Shown here in pieces: positions 11,882-24,620 of a DNA stretch of 64,000 nt; within the stretch, counting starts at the first letter, position 1, and each line of letters opens with the position of its first letter. The position numbers and the translations under genes are program-made. Source of the stretch: Diabrotica undecimpunctata (Eukaryota > Arthropoda > Insecta > Coleoptera > Chrysomelidae); the NCBI RefSeq assembly GCF_040954645.1, contig NC_092810.1, positions 71,484,660 to 71,548,659 of the forward strand, in the 5' to 3' direction. The notes beneath the pieces are model-generated. The model saw only the letters and a list, made by a program, of their open reading frames with translations. It did not search any database and was not told the origin of the DNA.

Positions 11882-12285
11882 GTAAGATGTTTAAAAAACA
11901 AACAGAAAAGATTTACGCATACACTTTCCGAAAAAATATTGATAAAGTTGTAACAACATTAGAGACTTAAAGCTGTTTAAAAGTTCTTAAGTTAAAAACT
12001 CTACGTAAATGTCTAAACATTTGAAAAAGCAATCCTAAACATGAATATGAATGAATGAAATTAATATGAATATTTAAGTGTCAATTACAGATGTCATTTT
12101 TTTAATCAGTGATCTGTTTGGTTACTCAAGTTAATTCAAATTTATATTGTGTACAAAAATAAAACATAAAAATAGGATAGAAATTATTAGAGTAGATTTT
12201 ATCAGCGTAAAAAAGATATCATAATCTTCAAACGATTATATAATCTTATACCTATATTCATTCAGTTAGAAATTATTAATCCATT

Positions 12286-15200
12286 ATATCATCATCATCA
12301 TCATCATCATCCAGCCTTCATTTATCACGTCCTCTGCTGGACACAGGCCTCCCTTAAACTCGTACATTCTTTACAATTGTGTGCTCTTTGTTGCCAATTT
12401 TTGGTGATACGCCTGATGTCGTCAGCCCAACGTGTAGGTGGTATTACTCTTCTACGTTTTTCAGCTCTTGGCCTTCAATTTGTAATATTGCTCGTCCATT
12501 GAGAGTCATGTATTCTCGCTACATGGCCTGCCCAGTTCCATTTCAGTTCCGCTATGCGTTCCACAACATCAGAAATACTCGTGCTTCTTCGCACATCTTC
12601 GTTTCTTATTCGGTCACGCAACGTCACTCCCAGCATAGACCATTCGTCTCTGTGCCTCTCCTAATTTCGAAACTGTAGTCTTGGTTAGAGTCATAGTTTT
12701 CGCCCCATAGGTCATGACCAGTAATACAAATTGATCAAATATTTTCTTGACTTTTCTTTCTTTACTTGAAGCTAATTGGTATGTTGGCCCTTAGTGTGTC
12801 TCGCAGTTTTCCAAAGGCTGCCCACGCTAAAGTAATTCGTCTTTGGATTTCGCATGTTTGGTTATCCCTGCTAATTCTTATTTCATGATCCAAATACGTA
12901 TATTTCTTCACCAGTTCTACCACTTCATCTTGAATAGTTAAATGGTTATTGGAAACCATATTTGTCATAAACTTAATTATGGTCAAGTTCATTCTGAGGC
13001 CCATTTTGAACATGCAAAGTGTAATTTATTTAACATATCTGTGGCTTCTCCTAAATTATCTGTGATGAGGACAATGTCATCTGCGAAACGGAGATGATTA
13101 AGCTTTTCACCGTCTATTGTTACTCCTCTGTGGTCCCAATTGACCATCTTAAAGGCATACTCTAATGCCGTTATGAATAATTTCGGTGACAATGTATCTC
13201 CTTGCCTTATCCCACGTTTTATTTTTATTGGTCGGGTTTTATCATGTATATTAACAGTCATAGTGGCATTTTTGTAAATAAGTTCACTATACCTATGGTC
13301 AATTATGCTGTCATGCATTGCTTCTATAAGGCTTTCTATTTTGATCGTGTCGAACGCTTTATAAAAATTTATGGAAGTGAGGACAAGAGGTTTGTTGTAT
13401 TCTAAAGATTTTTTAATGAGTGTCTTTACTATATGGAGGTGATCATTGGTACCAAAGTTTGATCGGAATCCTACCTGCTATTTCGATTGGTAGAATTCTA
13501 ATTTTTATTCCAATCTTGATGTCACTAACCTATTGAAGAGCTTGCATATGTGGTTCTATAGGCTAATAGGTCTATAATTTTCTAGGTCCTTTTTTATGCA
13601 AAAGGATGGTTATACCATTGTTTCATTCTTTGGGCACCTCTCTTTGTTGCAAAAATAGATTAAATAGTTTCTTCAAATTATTTACTAACATATCTCCTCT
13701 ATTTACGATAGCTTTTATTACAATTCCATCCTCTCCTAGGGCTTTTTTATTTTTTATTTTTATTAACGCTTGTCGAATCTCATCTACGAGTATCTTTATC
13801 TCTGGCATTAGTTCGGAACCTTGATTCATGATCTTCTTTAAAATGGCTGTTTGTATTCATGTTTGATCTTCTCGTCTACTTTCATACAATTCCTCGTAAA
13901 ACTCTTCGACGATCTGTATTAACTCGTCTCTACGTGATGTTATTTCATTTTGCTTGTTCTTAATTTATGAATTTCACATTTCCCATTCGTTACCTTTCTA
14001 CGTAGAACTTTTACGCTGTTATTTTCCTGTATAGTACGTTTAATATTATCTGCTTTAAATTTCCTTAAATCTCTCGTGATTGCCTTCGAAACAGTTTTAT
14101 TCATTTCTCTTAGAGTGTGGCTGTCTGCATTCTTATCGCTTTTCATTTGTCTTCTTTCATCCAGCAGCGTTTCAGTATAAGGACTTAGATTACTATCTGA
14201 TTTTCTTTTAGGACAGTGCACTCGGTGGCTTTCTTGTAAGGCGTTTATGATGCAATTATTTAAGTCGTTAAGATCGTTCTCGGAGGTTTTAAGCAGTAAG
14301 AGCTTATTATTGATATGTGCCTGATATTGGTTGATATCTAATTGGGGTGTCCAGATATTATGAGATTTATTTTTAATTATTATGTTCCTTTCTCTTTTTA
14401 TGATGATTTGGACTTTCGCTAGTATCAATGGGGTCACTGCTTGTGGTGAACTTGTTGAGTACTGTTACATCTTTAATTATTTATTTTTTCTCACTTATGA
14501 TATAGTCTACATCGTTCCTTTTTCTACCGTTTGGACTTTCCCAGGTCCATCTCCTGTGCATCTTTTTTTGAAAGAAGCTGTTCATGTTGAATAAATTATT
14601 CTGGAGTAGGAATCCTAGTAGCGTTTCTCCAAATTTTTCCAAGGATGTTTCTAGCTCTGCTTCTTTTACACCTATTTTTGTGTTGAAATCGCCACATAAA
14701 ATTTTGAATTGAGTACGAGAGTCATTAAGCGCAGTAGATATATCGTCATAAAACATCTCGATTTCTTCGTCTGTATGGTCTATTGTTGGAGTGTATACTT
14801 TGATAATTTTGAGTTTATATCTACTATACAGCTTCAGAATAAGATATGCCACTCAAGGTGATATACTTTGGATATTTATTATCTTGTTCGCGTGGTTTTT
14901 ATGGACAAAGAAACCGATGCCTCTAACTGATATAGTTTCAGGGCCAATCTGATAAAATATATGCCCTGATGTCAGTGTTTTCAAAGGTTCACCTCTCTTT
15001 CTAACTTTACTGATACCCGTATGACATCCAAGTTAATTTTATTCATTATAGTTTTCATTTCTGTGAATCTCTCCTCGGACAATAGACTTCTGGCATTATA
15101 TATACTAACGTAAAGAGTTGTGGGGTTTTTGGGTTTCCGTAGAGTTTTGAGTTTGAGTATTTGAGTTTTTGTCCCCCCAGAATCCTTGGGAGAGATTGAT

Positions 15201-15633
15201 AAATCAGTTTGAGATTTTGGACGTATCCTACTCACATGAAGTAAATCTGTATTTGTTTTAACATATGGCATCGCAGTTTTAAGGGGTATATTGGCATAAA
15301 ACTCCACGCCTGCCAGACGGCTTGGTGAGTGTTCCAAGTGTCACAGCTGGTTAAATCAACTTGATTGCCGCGTGAGACTTTGTGGTACCGCACCTGTCAC
15401 GAATTGTATTTCTCAGCCACGGGCCACTAATAACACAGCTGCTGACCTGTGTCATGTCCTCAGTTGATCCGCGGGTACTTATTTGGCTAAGCCTTATTCG
15501 TACCTGTCCTGCATATCTACAGGAACTTCCCTATCAGCCATTGGGACACGCCGTATCGGGATTGAGGACTTCCCCGCCCAGTCTGTCTTGCGCAGAGTAC
15601 TAAAGGACCCCTACTTAGTTCAGAGTTCCTCCT
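12286..15633 (-). mobile_element. RTE-type LINE, nearly full length, disrupted
   Basis: On the minus strand the order is that of RTE ORF2. Endonuclease: YNARSLLSEERF near 15095, VYTPTIDHTDEEIE near 14790, LCGDFNTKIG near 14690, and the RRWTWESPNG...NDVDYI run near 14500-14560. A basic linker follows (14437-13940). RT: NKKALGEDGIVIKAI near 13720-13765, IKRGIRQGDTLSPKLF near 13195-13240 and RFADDIVL near 13070-13090. The C-terminal zone begins with YTYLDHEIRI near 12900. The 3' end carries a (GAT)n-like microsatellite tail at 12286-12312, typical of RTE elements that lack poly(A). Frameshifts and stops separate these blocks. The 5' leader probably extends to about 15630. Confidence 0.9.
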
Positions 15634-15672
15634 TTGCGCAAGCTGAGACCGTGGCGGTCTCAGCTTGCGCAA
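15634..15672. repeat. Perfect 18-bp inverted repeat with 3-base loop
   Basis: TTGCGCAAGCTGAGACCG (15634-15651) is followed by TGG and then by its exact reverse complement (15655-15672). It lies at the boundary between the LINE leader and the BEL element and is GC-rich compared with its surroundings. Confidence 0.95.
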
Positions 15673-15729
15673 TGCGCCAATTGTGTTGCCACATTGCCAA
15701 TGTGTAACGATAAGACTATCAAAGAGAAT

Positions 15730-18700
15730 TGTTCTATTATAAATATAATATCTCGATCAACCATGGGAGCTTATCGTCTATGTCTTAACTAGCTCAGTAT
15801 CTCAAGTGTGAGTTCGTTTTTTACTGCAAAACAAAGATTTTTACGTTTAGAGAAAAAATTTGAAAATGATCAAAATTTTTATAATGAATATAAAAAAGTT
15901 ATTAAAGAATATCTAACGCTAAAACACGCAAAAGTTATACCTTTAAACTTGTATGATAATGTCACTAACGAAATAAAATACTTTATACCACATCGTGCAC
16001 TGATTAGAGAACAGGCAACATCCACGAAACTTCGCGTCGTATATGACTTTTCTGCCACTTCGGGATATTCGCTGAATGATCTTACACTAAAGGGTTATCA
16101 AGTACAGGATAATTTATTTGATATTCTTTGCCGGTTTAGGACATTTAAATTTATTTTGACTGCAGATATAAAGATGATGTATAGAGAAATTGAAATTTCG
16201 CCCAAACACCGCTATTTACAAAATATATTGTGGAGGGACTCACTCTTTGAGGATTTTAAATGCATTCAATTGTCTTGTCTCAGTTTTGGACAAAATTGTT
16301 CTCCATTTTTAGCCACCCGCGTCGTTAAAGATATTGCACAAAATAACCCTCAATTTCAATTAGCAGCTAGCGCTTTGTTATCCCAAACATATATGGACGA
16401 TATCTTAGGTGGAACCGATCAATTCTCTGAGCTTGAAGTACTTTATGGAGAATTGAATCAAATATTAAACCAGCATGGTTTCGCTTTACATAATTGGTCT
16501 TCTAATTCGCCCCGCTTTTTAAACAAGATTTCTGATCAAAACGTTTTGGAACTGGATTTGAATCTTGATGATGTACCTTGCAAAATTTTGGGTTTAAAAT
16601 GGGATTCAAAATCGGATCATTTAAGAATTGATGTAAATAACGCTATTAAATTAGGCCGCATTACAAAACGTATTAGTTCTTGTTTTGACACTCTGGGGTT
16701 GGTAAACCCTTTAATTGTGAAGGGAAAACTCTTAATGCAAGAACTATGGCAGATGAAGGTTTCATGGGATGAACCGATAATTAATTTACGCATAACAGGT
16801 CAGTGGGAGAAATTTAATGAAAATTTAGCTAAAATCGCTCATATCAAAATTCCGCATTTCTTCTTGTTTGACTTAGACATTCTTAGCATAGATCTACATG
16901 GATTTAGTGATGCAAGTCAAGTTGCATACGGTGCTTGTATCTATATAGTCGCTCGATATGTAAATTTGTCATCAAATCTTGTTGCCGCAAAATTGCGTGT
17001 CGCACCCTTGAAAAGCAAGCTTACCAAATTGATTGAAAAAATTATAACGACCTTTAAAAACCGTGTAAAGATTAATTCTATAAACGCATGGTCAGATTCA
17101 CAAATTGCTCTCAGCTGGATTAAACATCCCGCTAATAATTATAATACGTTTGTTTCGAATAGAGTGGCCAATATTCAGAATCTTGGTAAAAATCTAAAAT
17201 GGTGACATATTAAATCACAATTAAATCCTGCGGATCTCTTTTGCGTATTTAATTAAAAAACATTTTCGTTTTGGTTTCAGGGACCTGAGTTTTTGCTAAA
17301 TCCCAAAATATATTTTGATGAAATTGATACCTCTGAGAAAATTGAGAATTTACCGGAGGTAAAGAAAATAGCTCTATTAGTTGTTAATCATTCACCAAAT
17401 AATTGGATAACTATGTTTGAAAGATTTTCTAACTTTTCAAAATTACAAAACGCAGTAGCTTACGTATTTAGGTTTGTATATAATATGAAACACAGTAATG
17501 AAAAAATTAAGAGTACTTTGACACGTAAAGAAATTTCGAACGCTCATGATTTCACCATTAAAACTATTCAGCAACAATATTTTGCAACCGATATAGCCCG
17601 CTTAGTAGAAAAAAAAACTCGTCTTAGACAAAAAATTGCTCACTCTTAATCCTTTTTTAGACTCCTCTGGAATTATACGTGTTGGAGGGCGCTTGCAAAA
17701 TGCAGATATAAACTTTAATAATAAATGCCCTATATAGTTGCCCGCAAATGATCATGTTGTTTCTTTGCTTATTAAAAGAAACATTGTAGACTAGGACACA
17801 ATGGTCCTCAAAATGTGTTAGGCAATCTGCGCCTACTATACTGGCCTTTAAGTGGGGTCAAGTATGTTAAACGCATTATCAAAAAATGCATTACATGTTA
17901 TAGATTCAATGCAGAAACCGCATCACAAGTTATGTCTCCACTCCCATTGGATAGTTAGAATCTCGCGCGCTTTCTACACTGTAGGTGTAGATTTTGCAGA
18001 CCCTCTGTTTATTAGGGCTTCTAGATTAAGAAAGGCGCAAACACTTAAATGTTATTTTGCAATTTTCGTTTGTATGACTACAAAGGCCATTCATTTAGAG
18101 TTGGTTAGTGAGTTATCTTCTAACGCTTTTTTAGCAACGTTCAAACGATTCATTTCCCGTGTAGAGGTAATCCCCATACTATATATATTGACAACGGGAC
18201 TAACTTCGTTGGTGCCAGTAATCAACTTAAGCAATTAAGTAATTATTTCAGATTAAATTCTGAATTTGACAAAATTAGAGCTTATTTAGCTCAAACTAAA
18301 ATTCAGTGGAAGTTTATTCCTCCCCGATCACTTCATTGAGGTGGACTCTGGGAGTCAGCAGTCAAAAGTACCAAGTTTCATTTAGTACGTTTAATGCGTA
18401 ATTCGGTATTGACTTTCGAGGAGTTATATACCGTTTTAACCCAAATAGAAGCTATTTTAAATTCTCGACCGCTTTATGCATTATCCAATAATCCTAATGA
18501 TTTACAACCATTAACTCATGGACATTTCTTAATCGGTACTCTCATAACCGCATTCCCTGAGATTGATGTTACAAATACGCCTGTTAACAGACTTTCTATC
18601 TGGAAACAAATTTCGAAAATACAGCAATCCTTTTGGAAACGTTGGTCTGTTGACTATTTAAGTAACCTACAATATCGCCCAAAATGGCTCGTTCCCACCA

Positions 18701-18870
18701 CAGATATGAAAGTAAATGATCTAGTTCTAATCACAAGTGAAAATATACCTCCGTTACGGTGGCCCCTAGCAACAGTGATAAAATCAATTAGCAGCAAAGA
18801 TGGAAAAGTTAGAATTGTCCGTGTCCGTATTGCTGATGGAGAATATATATTCGCCCTATCACTAAGATGA
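15730..18870 (+). mobile_element. BEL/Pao retrotransposon pol remnant (RT, RNase H, integrase)
   Basis: The open frame 15808-17205 covers the Pao-type reverse transcriptase: LRVVYDFSA, ADIKMMYREI, and the catalytic YMDDILGG at about 16390-16413. The Pao-specific zone follows, with an RNase H-like block GFSDASQVAYGAC near 16900. After stops, 17293-17649 continues pol. Integrase follows: a zinc-binding-like region near 17640-17740, VGVDFADPLF near 17985, DNGTNFVGA near 18188 and GGLWESAVK near 18341, giving the D, D and E positions. A C-terminal frame runs 18394-18870 (LNSRPLYALS, PLTHGHFLIG). Gag and protease are absent, so the element is 5' truncated; at least five stops or frameshifts make it inactive. 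The frame at 15808 opens with GTG and should not be read as a real start. Confidence 0.92.
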
Positions 18871-18979
18871 TTCCTCTTCCATTGTCTGAAGCCGATAGCC
18901 TTCAGTAGCACTGTAGTTGTACTAAAGAAGTAAGTTTAGGCTATTTCTAGCTGAAGTTATACTTCACCTAGCCGCGCGC

Positions 18980-19734
18980 CCCCCAGTATGGATAAATTTC
19001 TGTAAGAAATGTATCCAAGTATTGCTATGCGACTGGTAGCAATTAACTTACAATTCTTAACTTCTACCTAGGTAAATTCTCATTAAAGTCGAAAATGTAT
19101 TTAAAAGATATGTTTACTCGTAGATTAACTTTCTTCAACCAATTCCAAAATCCAAAATTCCAGGTCGGTTTTTACCTACCTCTATATAGAAATATCGAAG
19201 TTCTCCCCCGCCACTTGAAAATCCCTTGAACTAGTCAGGTATTGAAAATCTGAGTTTTTTAAGTCAGTATAAGATTGTACGCCAGCTTAGCTGGTCGCTC
19301 GCATATTAGTTAGTTTTTAGTTTCGAATTCGATATAATTCGACGCATTTTTGGTTTAAGAGTTTTTAGACTATCGCGTAATCAGTATCAAATTGTATCCC
19401 AGCTGAGCTGGTCGCTTATTGTTTTTATAGTTTTATCTCGCACATTGTAGTTATCGTTACATAGCTTTGAGTTAAAAACTGAACGGTCATTAAGTTTATT
19501 CATATATAAGAAAACGTCCTTAGTTGAAGTGATAGTTAGTAGTAATATTTAATCTGTATCAGTGCTTGTGTTTGTAGTGTGTCGTGGACCAGTGTATAGA
19601 TAGTGATCGGGGCTATCTCAATAAAGAACTAGCGCTAAAACTTTGGCAAGATATTAACTTAGTTATAGTAACATTCAATTATTAAATTACGTATTGTTTG
19701 AACTGCTTGTGTTCTTATTTTCCAGGCCAGTGGG
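18980..19734 (+). repeat. BEL/Pao long terminal repeat (single copy)
   Basis: The polypurine/polypyrimidine zone GCGCGCCCCCCAGTATG just before 18990 is typical of the junction between BEL pol and the 3' LTR. The following 750 bp are non-coding and end immediately before TGGTCCTTCGGATTGG at 19735. Two related segments, starting near 19261 and 19378, share CAGTATxAxATTGTAxxCCAG and an AGCT-centred palindrome, so the LTR contains an internal direct duplication. Exact borders cannot be set because no second LTR is in the window. Confidence 0.65.
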
Positions 19735-19920
19735 TGGTCCTTCGGATTGGAAGTAATTACAAGACTTAGTACGCTCTAAATGGTAGCAAGATCGCCATCC
19801 TAATTTGTTGAACAAATGTTCGTTTAATTCTACCAATTTATTTGGGAAAGTCAACATTATTACACAAACGAAAATTTTTTAATATTTAGTCTAGACATTT
19901 CTTTTAAATACATTATTAAA
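19735..19920 (+). other. Primer-binding-site-like motif and leader after the LTR
   Basis: TGGTCCTTCGGATTGG begins with TGG, the complement of a tRNA CCA end, as expected for the primer-binding site that follows a 5' LTR. Here it follows the only LTR found, downstream of pol. That layout is expected if two BEL copies once lay in tandem and shared the LTR. Confidence 0.5.
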
Positions 19921-20005
19921 TTCTTAGAAAAGAAATATGGACACAGAAATCCCTCCCCAATGATTGGAATATTGGAAAACTTTGTACCACACACAAAAAA
20001 TGAGA

Positions 20006-22446
20006 TATATTCAGATTCAAGATTTATTTAACTACGTTTACAAATTTTAGATTTGTTTGTAGCAAGTCAATTATATGTATAAGTAAAAAAGATAATATAT
20101 AACGTACACAAAATACAATAGGACATATTATACCAACATAGTGAGTACATCCATATTCATTACTGCCTTGAAGTATTCACTAAAAGAGTAAAAAGCAAAT
20201 CTCAAAAGGTATCTTTCCAGACTTACTTTAAATTTATTCATCGAAAGTTGTTTTAAATCCTTAGGTAGGATATTGTATATATTATAGTCAATTGCATACA
20301 GAATAACACCATAGCTTAAAAATGAATGAAAAAGAGAAAAGTACGTTATTTTCAAGGTATACACTTGTAACAAGTTTTAATTGTCTGAGTAAAAATAAGG
20401 TACTAGAAAGTTTACCTTTGAGATGGTCAATATGGTTCTACCAAGTTAATGTGTTATGCCTAACAATTTGACATTATTTTTTTCAACACTCACATCGAAG
20501 GTAGACGAAAAAATTAAATTTTGAGTTTTGTTATCATTTAGTTTAAGTTTATTTGCTAAGAACCATGATTGAGCATTGGAATTTACATACTTAGACGTGG
20601 TTTTTAAAACTGAACAATTTTTATCAGAAAAAACAAAAGTAGTGTCATCTGCAAATAAAACGTCATATATTATAATAATGAAAGTCATTAACATATATTA
20701 TAAATAATAGAAGGCCCAGTACTGATCCTTGTGGAACTTCATCTTTATCTGCTTAAATTCAGAGAGACAATTTCCGTACTTGACTGCTTGGTATCTATCC
20801 TTTAGATACGATGAAATTAGTGCCAAAGGAGTACCTCTTATACCGTAAAAATGCAGTTTTTTAGCAAAATATTATGAGAAACACAGTCGAAGGCCTTCGA
20901 AAGATCACACAGCGTTATGGCAGAGTGATTATGCTTCTCAAGGCCATCAACTATGGCACTCATCACATCTAAGGTGCATGTGTTGTGGAATGATCCTTTC
21001 TAAACCCATATTGTGAACTAGTAAGGAAGTTATTTGTTTCGAAGTACGATATAAGACGCTTCTTCGAAATTTTTTCGATTATTTTACTGAATATCGAAAC
21101 GATGAAAATTGGTCTATAATTGTCTACAAGGTCACGAGCGCCCTTTTTAAAAATAGGAACAATCTTGGAGTATTTAAATGAAGTTGGGAATATCCTGATT
21201 GAAAAAATACTATTAATGAGATGTGTTAAAGCTTTAGTAATTATTTCACTATTGCTTTTGATAAAAGATGCGTTTAGCTCATTAGTATCCAAACAATTTG
21301 AATTTTTTAATGTTTTTATAACTGTAGATACTTGTTGATTGGTTGAAGACAGAAAAAATGAATTCAATGGAGCTGGAAATTTTTGATAGTTCAAAATTGT
21401 ATCGTCTGGTATATTTGGAAGGGATTTTATAATATTCTCAGCAATTTCAACAAAAAAGTTATTGAAAGAGTCACAAGATATGTTGGTTGTTGAATTATGT
21501 AAACCATTTGTTTTATTTCGCTCATAGTTAATTACCTTCCAACACGTCTTGGATCTACTCTTTAAAGTTAATATCAATTGATCATATGCCAGCTTTTTCG
21601 TTCTTTTCAACTCAGCATTGTAATGATTTTTATATTTTTTATATTCGCTGTAATGTACTGGGTTTTTAGTAGAAGCCCGTATTTTATATGTTTGCAAATG
21701 ATTTCTCATATTTTTTAAGTTGTCATTGAACCAGTTTACCAGACAGACGATTGACATCGTCTGTCTTTGATAACCAGTTTTTTTAGTGGAAAATATTGCG
21801 ATACTGCAAGATTATAATTATCTATTAGAAACGTCGCTAGGTAATTTACATCAAGATTATCGTTAAAAATGTTCCAGTCTAACACGGATAAAAAGTTCCG
21901 CATTTTTAAGATACCCTTCTGCGTAAAGGCTCTAGTGCAAACACTTGACTTTTGCTGAATTGATGTTAAGCTTATACTGATATACTGGCCGCGATGATCA
22001 GAGAAACAAGGTTCAAGAACATTTACCCGAAACTGATCTTCTTAAAAATTTGTCATAATATTGTCTATACAAGTGGCAGATGTATCAGTAATCCTAGTAT
22101 AGTCATGGATTGTTTGTTTTATTCCAAATGATGATATTGTAGAAGTCAGCTCATTAGTATTTGCCGTTTTCGCAATAAAATTAATATTAAAATCTCCCAA
22201 AATTATTACTTTTAAATTTGGCCTCATAATGGAACCTAATAAATTTTCGAAATTTGTAAAAAAAAACTTAAAATCGTTACATTTACTCGATCTATACACT
22301 GTCAATACAACCGTGTTAATATCTGGTAGAACAATTCCACAAAATTCAGATGTTTGTTCGATATTAAATTTATCACAGTTAATAGCTTCGAATTTTAAAG
22401 TATTTTTATCTTTGAATGCTATAACCACAGAGGAATTACGCTTTTA
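20006..22446 (-). mobile_element. CR1/Jockey-group LINE (endonuclease plus RT)
   Basis: Minus-strand frames in order: endonuclease 22428-22042 with LGDFNINF near 22190 and a C-terminal ATCIDNIMTNF. A linker and the first half of RT follow at 21757-20969 (KYSKIVPIFKKGARDLVDNY, then SSQYGFRKDHSTTHA). Next come a frameshifted LFADDTTFVFSD near 20650 and WFLANKLKLNDNKT near 20560, then a degraded C-terminus at 20373-20128. The 3' end carries AAATAAATCTTGAATCTGAA (minus sense, near 20010), a type of short repeat tail common in CR1-related LINEs. The 262-codon frame is among the longest in the window, but the copy as a whole is interrupted. Confidence 0.85.
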
Positions 22447-22454
22447 AATGCAAC

Positions 22455-23620
22455 GTATAAAATATTTTCCACAGTACTATGTTACCGTAAGGCACCATAT
22501 GCAGAACGGATAGAAGGAAAATACCAGGCTGGTTTCAGGGGTGCATTTATCAGATTGCAACCCTGAAACAAATATACTCATCACATATTTATATACTACA
22601 AAGCAGCATATGACTCTGTGAATAGAAGAGAAATGTCCAAAGCAATGAAAGAGCTAGGAATACCAAATCAGTTGGAAAATTTAACAAAACTAACTCTTGA
22701 AAAAGTTGAATGTAGAGTACGAATTCAGGGGGAACTGTTTGAACCTTTTAAAACAAATAATGGGCTGCGCCAGGGACACCCTCTCACCTGTATATTATTT
22801 AATCTGGCTCTGGAAAAAGTAGTACGTATCTCACAAATCACAACCACTGGTTCAATTTATAATAAATCAGTGCACATCCTGGCCTATGCTGATGATATTA
22901 ATATTGTTGGCAGAACGGAAAACGCTGTACGAGAGGCGTATGTAGCATTAAAAGAATCAGCTACAAAAATTCTACGACCACTCGTTATATAAAACGACGT
23001 CATCGAAGCAGTGATCGAATTTGTATAGTTGGGAGCGCTCCTTAGCACTGAAAATAATACTACTACGAGAAAAACCGCATTTTGGGCACAATCTTCTCCT
23101 TAAATCCACAGTTATATCGAGAAATACAAAAATACAAATCTACAAAACAATAATACGCACAGTCCTAACATATGATAACATAACATTCAGAGACCTTGAC
23201 TCTAACAAAAAAAAAATGAAAACATATTAGGATGTTTCGAAAAAAAAAATACTGAGGCGAATCTATGGAGCAGTGAATAACAATGAAGTGTGGAGAAGAC
23301 GGTACAACTTCGAACTTTATAGAATATACCAGAAACCTGATATCGTAAAACATATTAAGATAAGACGTCTGAGGTGGATAGAACATGTAATGCGGTTGGA
23401 ACAAAATTATCCAGCTAGAAAAACGCTCCTTGATAGACCCATTGGTCCGAGAAGTAGTGGAAGACCCAGAACAAGGTTCCTTGATAACATCGATAAAGAC
23501 ATGAGAAATATAGGAATACGTGCTTGACGGAGAAAGGCGATGGATCGGGACGACTGAAGAGAAATTCTTGAGGAGACTAGGTCCCACGCAGGGTTGTAAA
23601 ATCAGAATGATGATGATGAT
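22455..23620 (+). mobile_element. RTE-related LINE, RT to 3' tail
   Basis: Starts inside RT with a YAERIEGKYQAGFRG-like block near 22500, then AAYDSVNR. The open frame 22618-22992 holds a GLRQGHPLTCILFNLALEK block and LAYADDINIVGRT (catalytic motif about 22884-22900). After frameshifts, 23273-23527 gives the C-terminus (HIKIRRLRWIEHVMRLEQN, then SSGRPRTRFLDN). It ends in a GATGATGATGAT tail near 23608-23620. It abuts the oppositely oriented CR1-type element at 22447. Confidence 0.88.
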
Positions 23621-23929
23621 TTTTTTTAAATAAGTAAAAATGAGTAATATGAACACCAACACAATAATTGTAAAAAACAAAAAAACAAAAAAAAAATATA
23701 ATACACACACCGGAAAATTTCAAGGTAAACGTTGTTAATGGCGAACACACGTGTATCTAGATAACTTTTAATGCTTCTTCTTCTAACTTAAATAATTTAT
23801 TTGTGTTGTATTTTACATTTTAAAGACGTATTATTTTTTTATAACAAGTACAAACTTGTATTTAATTGATAAATTAATTTGTTTCAGTTTGTTAGAGGTG
23901 ATTTTTCTTTTGATTTGTTTTAATTAGTG

Positions 23930-24620
23930 GTGTTCTTATGGCAAAAAGCAAGAAAAAATGGGTGATATTGCTAGGGCCGTAATAATGGTCAAAAATCGTC
24001 GAAGGCACAGGGAAGTTGCTGCAATGTTTGGTAAATCAGCATCAACCATACACCGTTGTGTAAGTCGTTGAAGACAAACCGGAGAATATGTAAGAAGAAT
24101 GAAGCAAGGGAGAAAACGTTTAACCACGGCTGTAGATGATTAATTTATAACGTTGCAAACATTACTAAATAGACGTCAAATGGCAGTTCAAACTAAAAAC
24201 CTACTGCAAAATATTTCTGGAACCACCATAAGTAAACGCACAGTAAGAACGAGACTCAGAGAAGTCGGTCTTAAATCATATGTGCCAATAAAAGCTCCCA
24301 GACTCCAGAGACACCAATTTATTCGAGAATATCAAAATTGGAATGATGACTAGTGGAGTCAAATTAGCTTTACGGACTAGACTTTACGTTTCTGTGTACT
24401 TTTCAAGTTTCAATTATGTTGTGGGGCGGTATATGTTTGCGGGCACGAATAGAGTTAGTGGTTATTGATGGTGGAGTAATAACAGAAGATAGGTACGTCA
24501 GAGATATTCTCCAAGACCATGTGGTACCTTTTGCACCGTATATTGGAGAAAATTTGTATTATAATGCAGAATAATTTATTTACGCCCACACATCGCACGC
24601 TGTGTGAGAGACTTTTATTA
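23930..24620 (+). mobile_element. Second Tc1-like transposon remnant
   Basis: The + strand starts with a helix-turn-helix of Tc1 type (MGDIARAVIMVKNRRRHREV, then FGKSASTIHRCV) followed by a basic hinge. The frame 24153-24353 matches the second DNA-binding half (KRTVRTRLREVGLKSYVPIK). Further on, a weak DDE trace is seen: a run like RYVRDILQDHVVPFAPYIG near 24490-24550. Multiple stops are present and the protein breaks up where the DNARPH motif should be. No convincing terminal inverted repeats were found. It is a different subfamily from the copy at 4356-5450. Confidence 0.75.

Noticed and set aside
11644..11901. Minus-strand frame of 85 codons
   Set aside because: Antisense shadow of the tetraspanin tail exon.
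12379..12678. Plus-strand frame of 99 codons
   Set aside because: Antisense to the 3' part of the LINE at 12286-15633.
15382..15707. Plus-strand frames of 73-74 codons
   Set aside because: Antisense to the leader of the minus-strand LINE; no family similarity in the sense frame.
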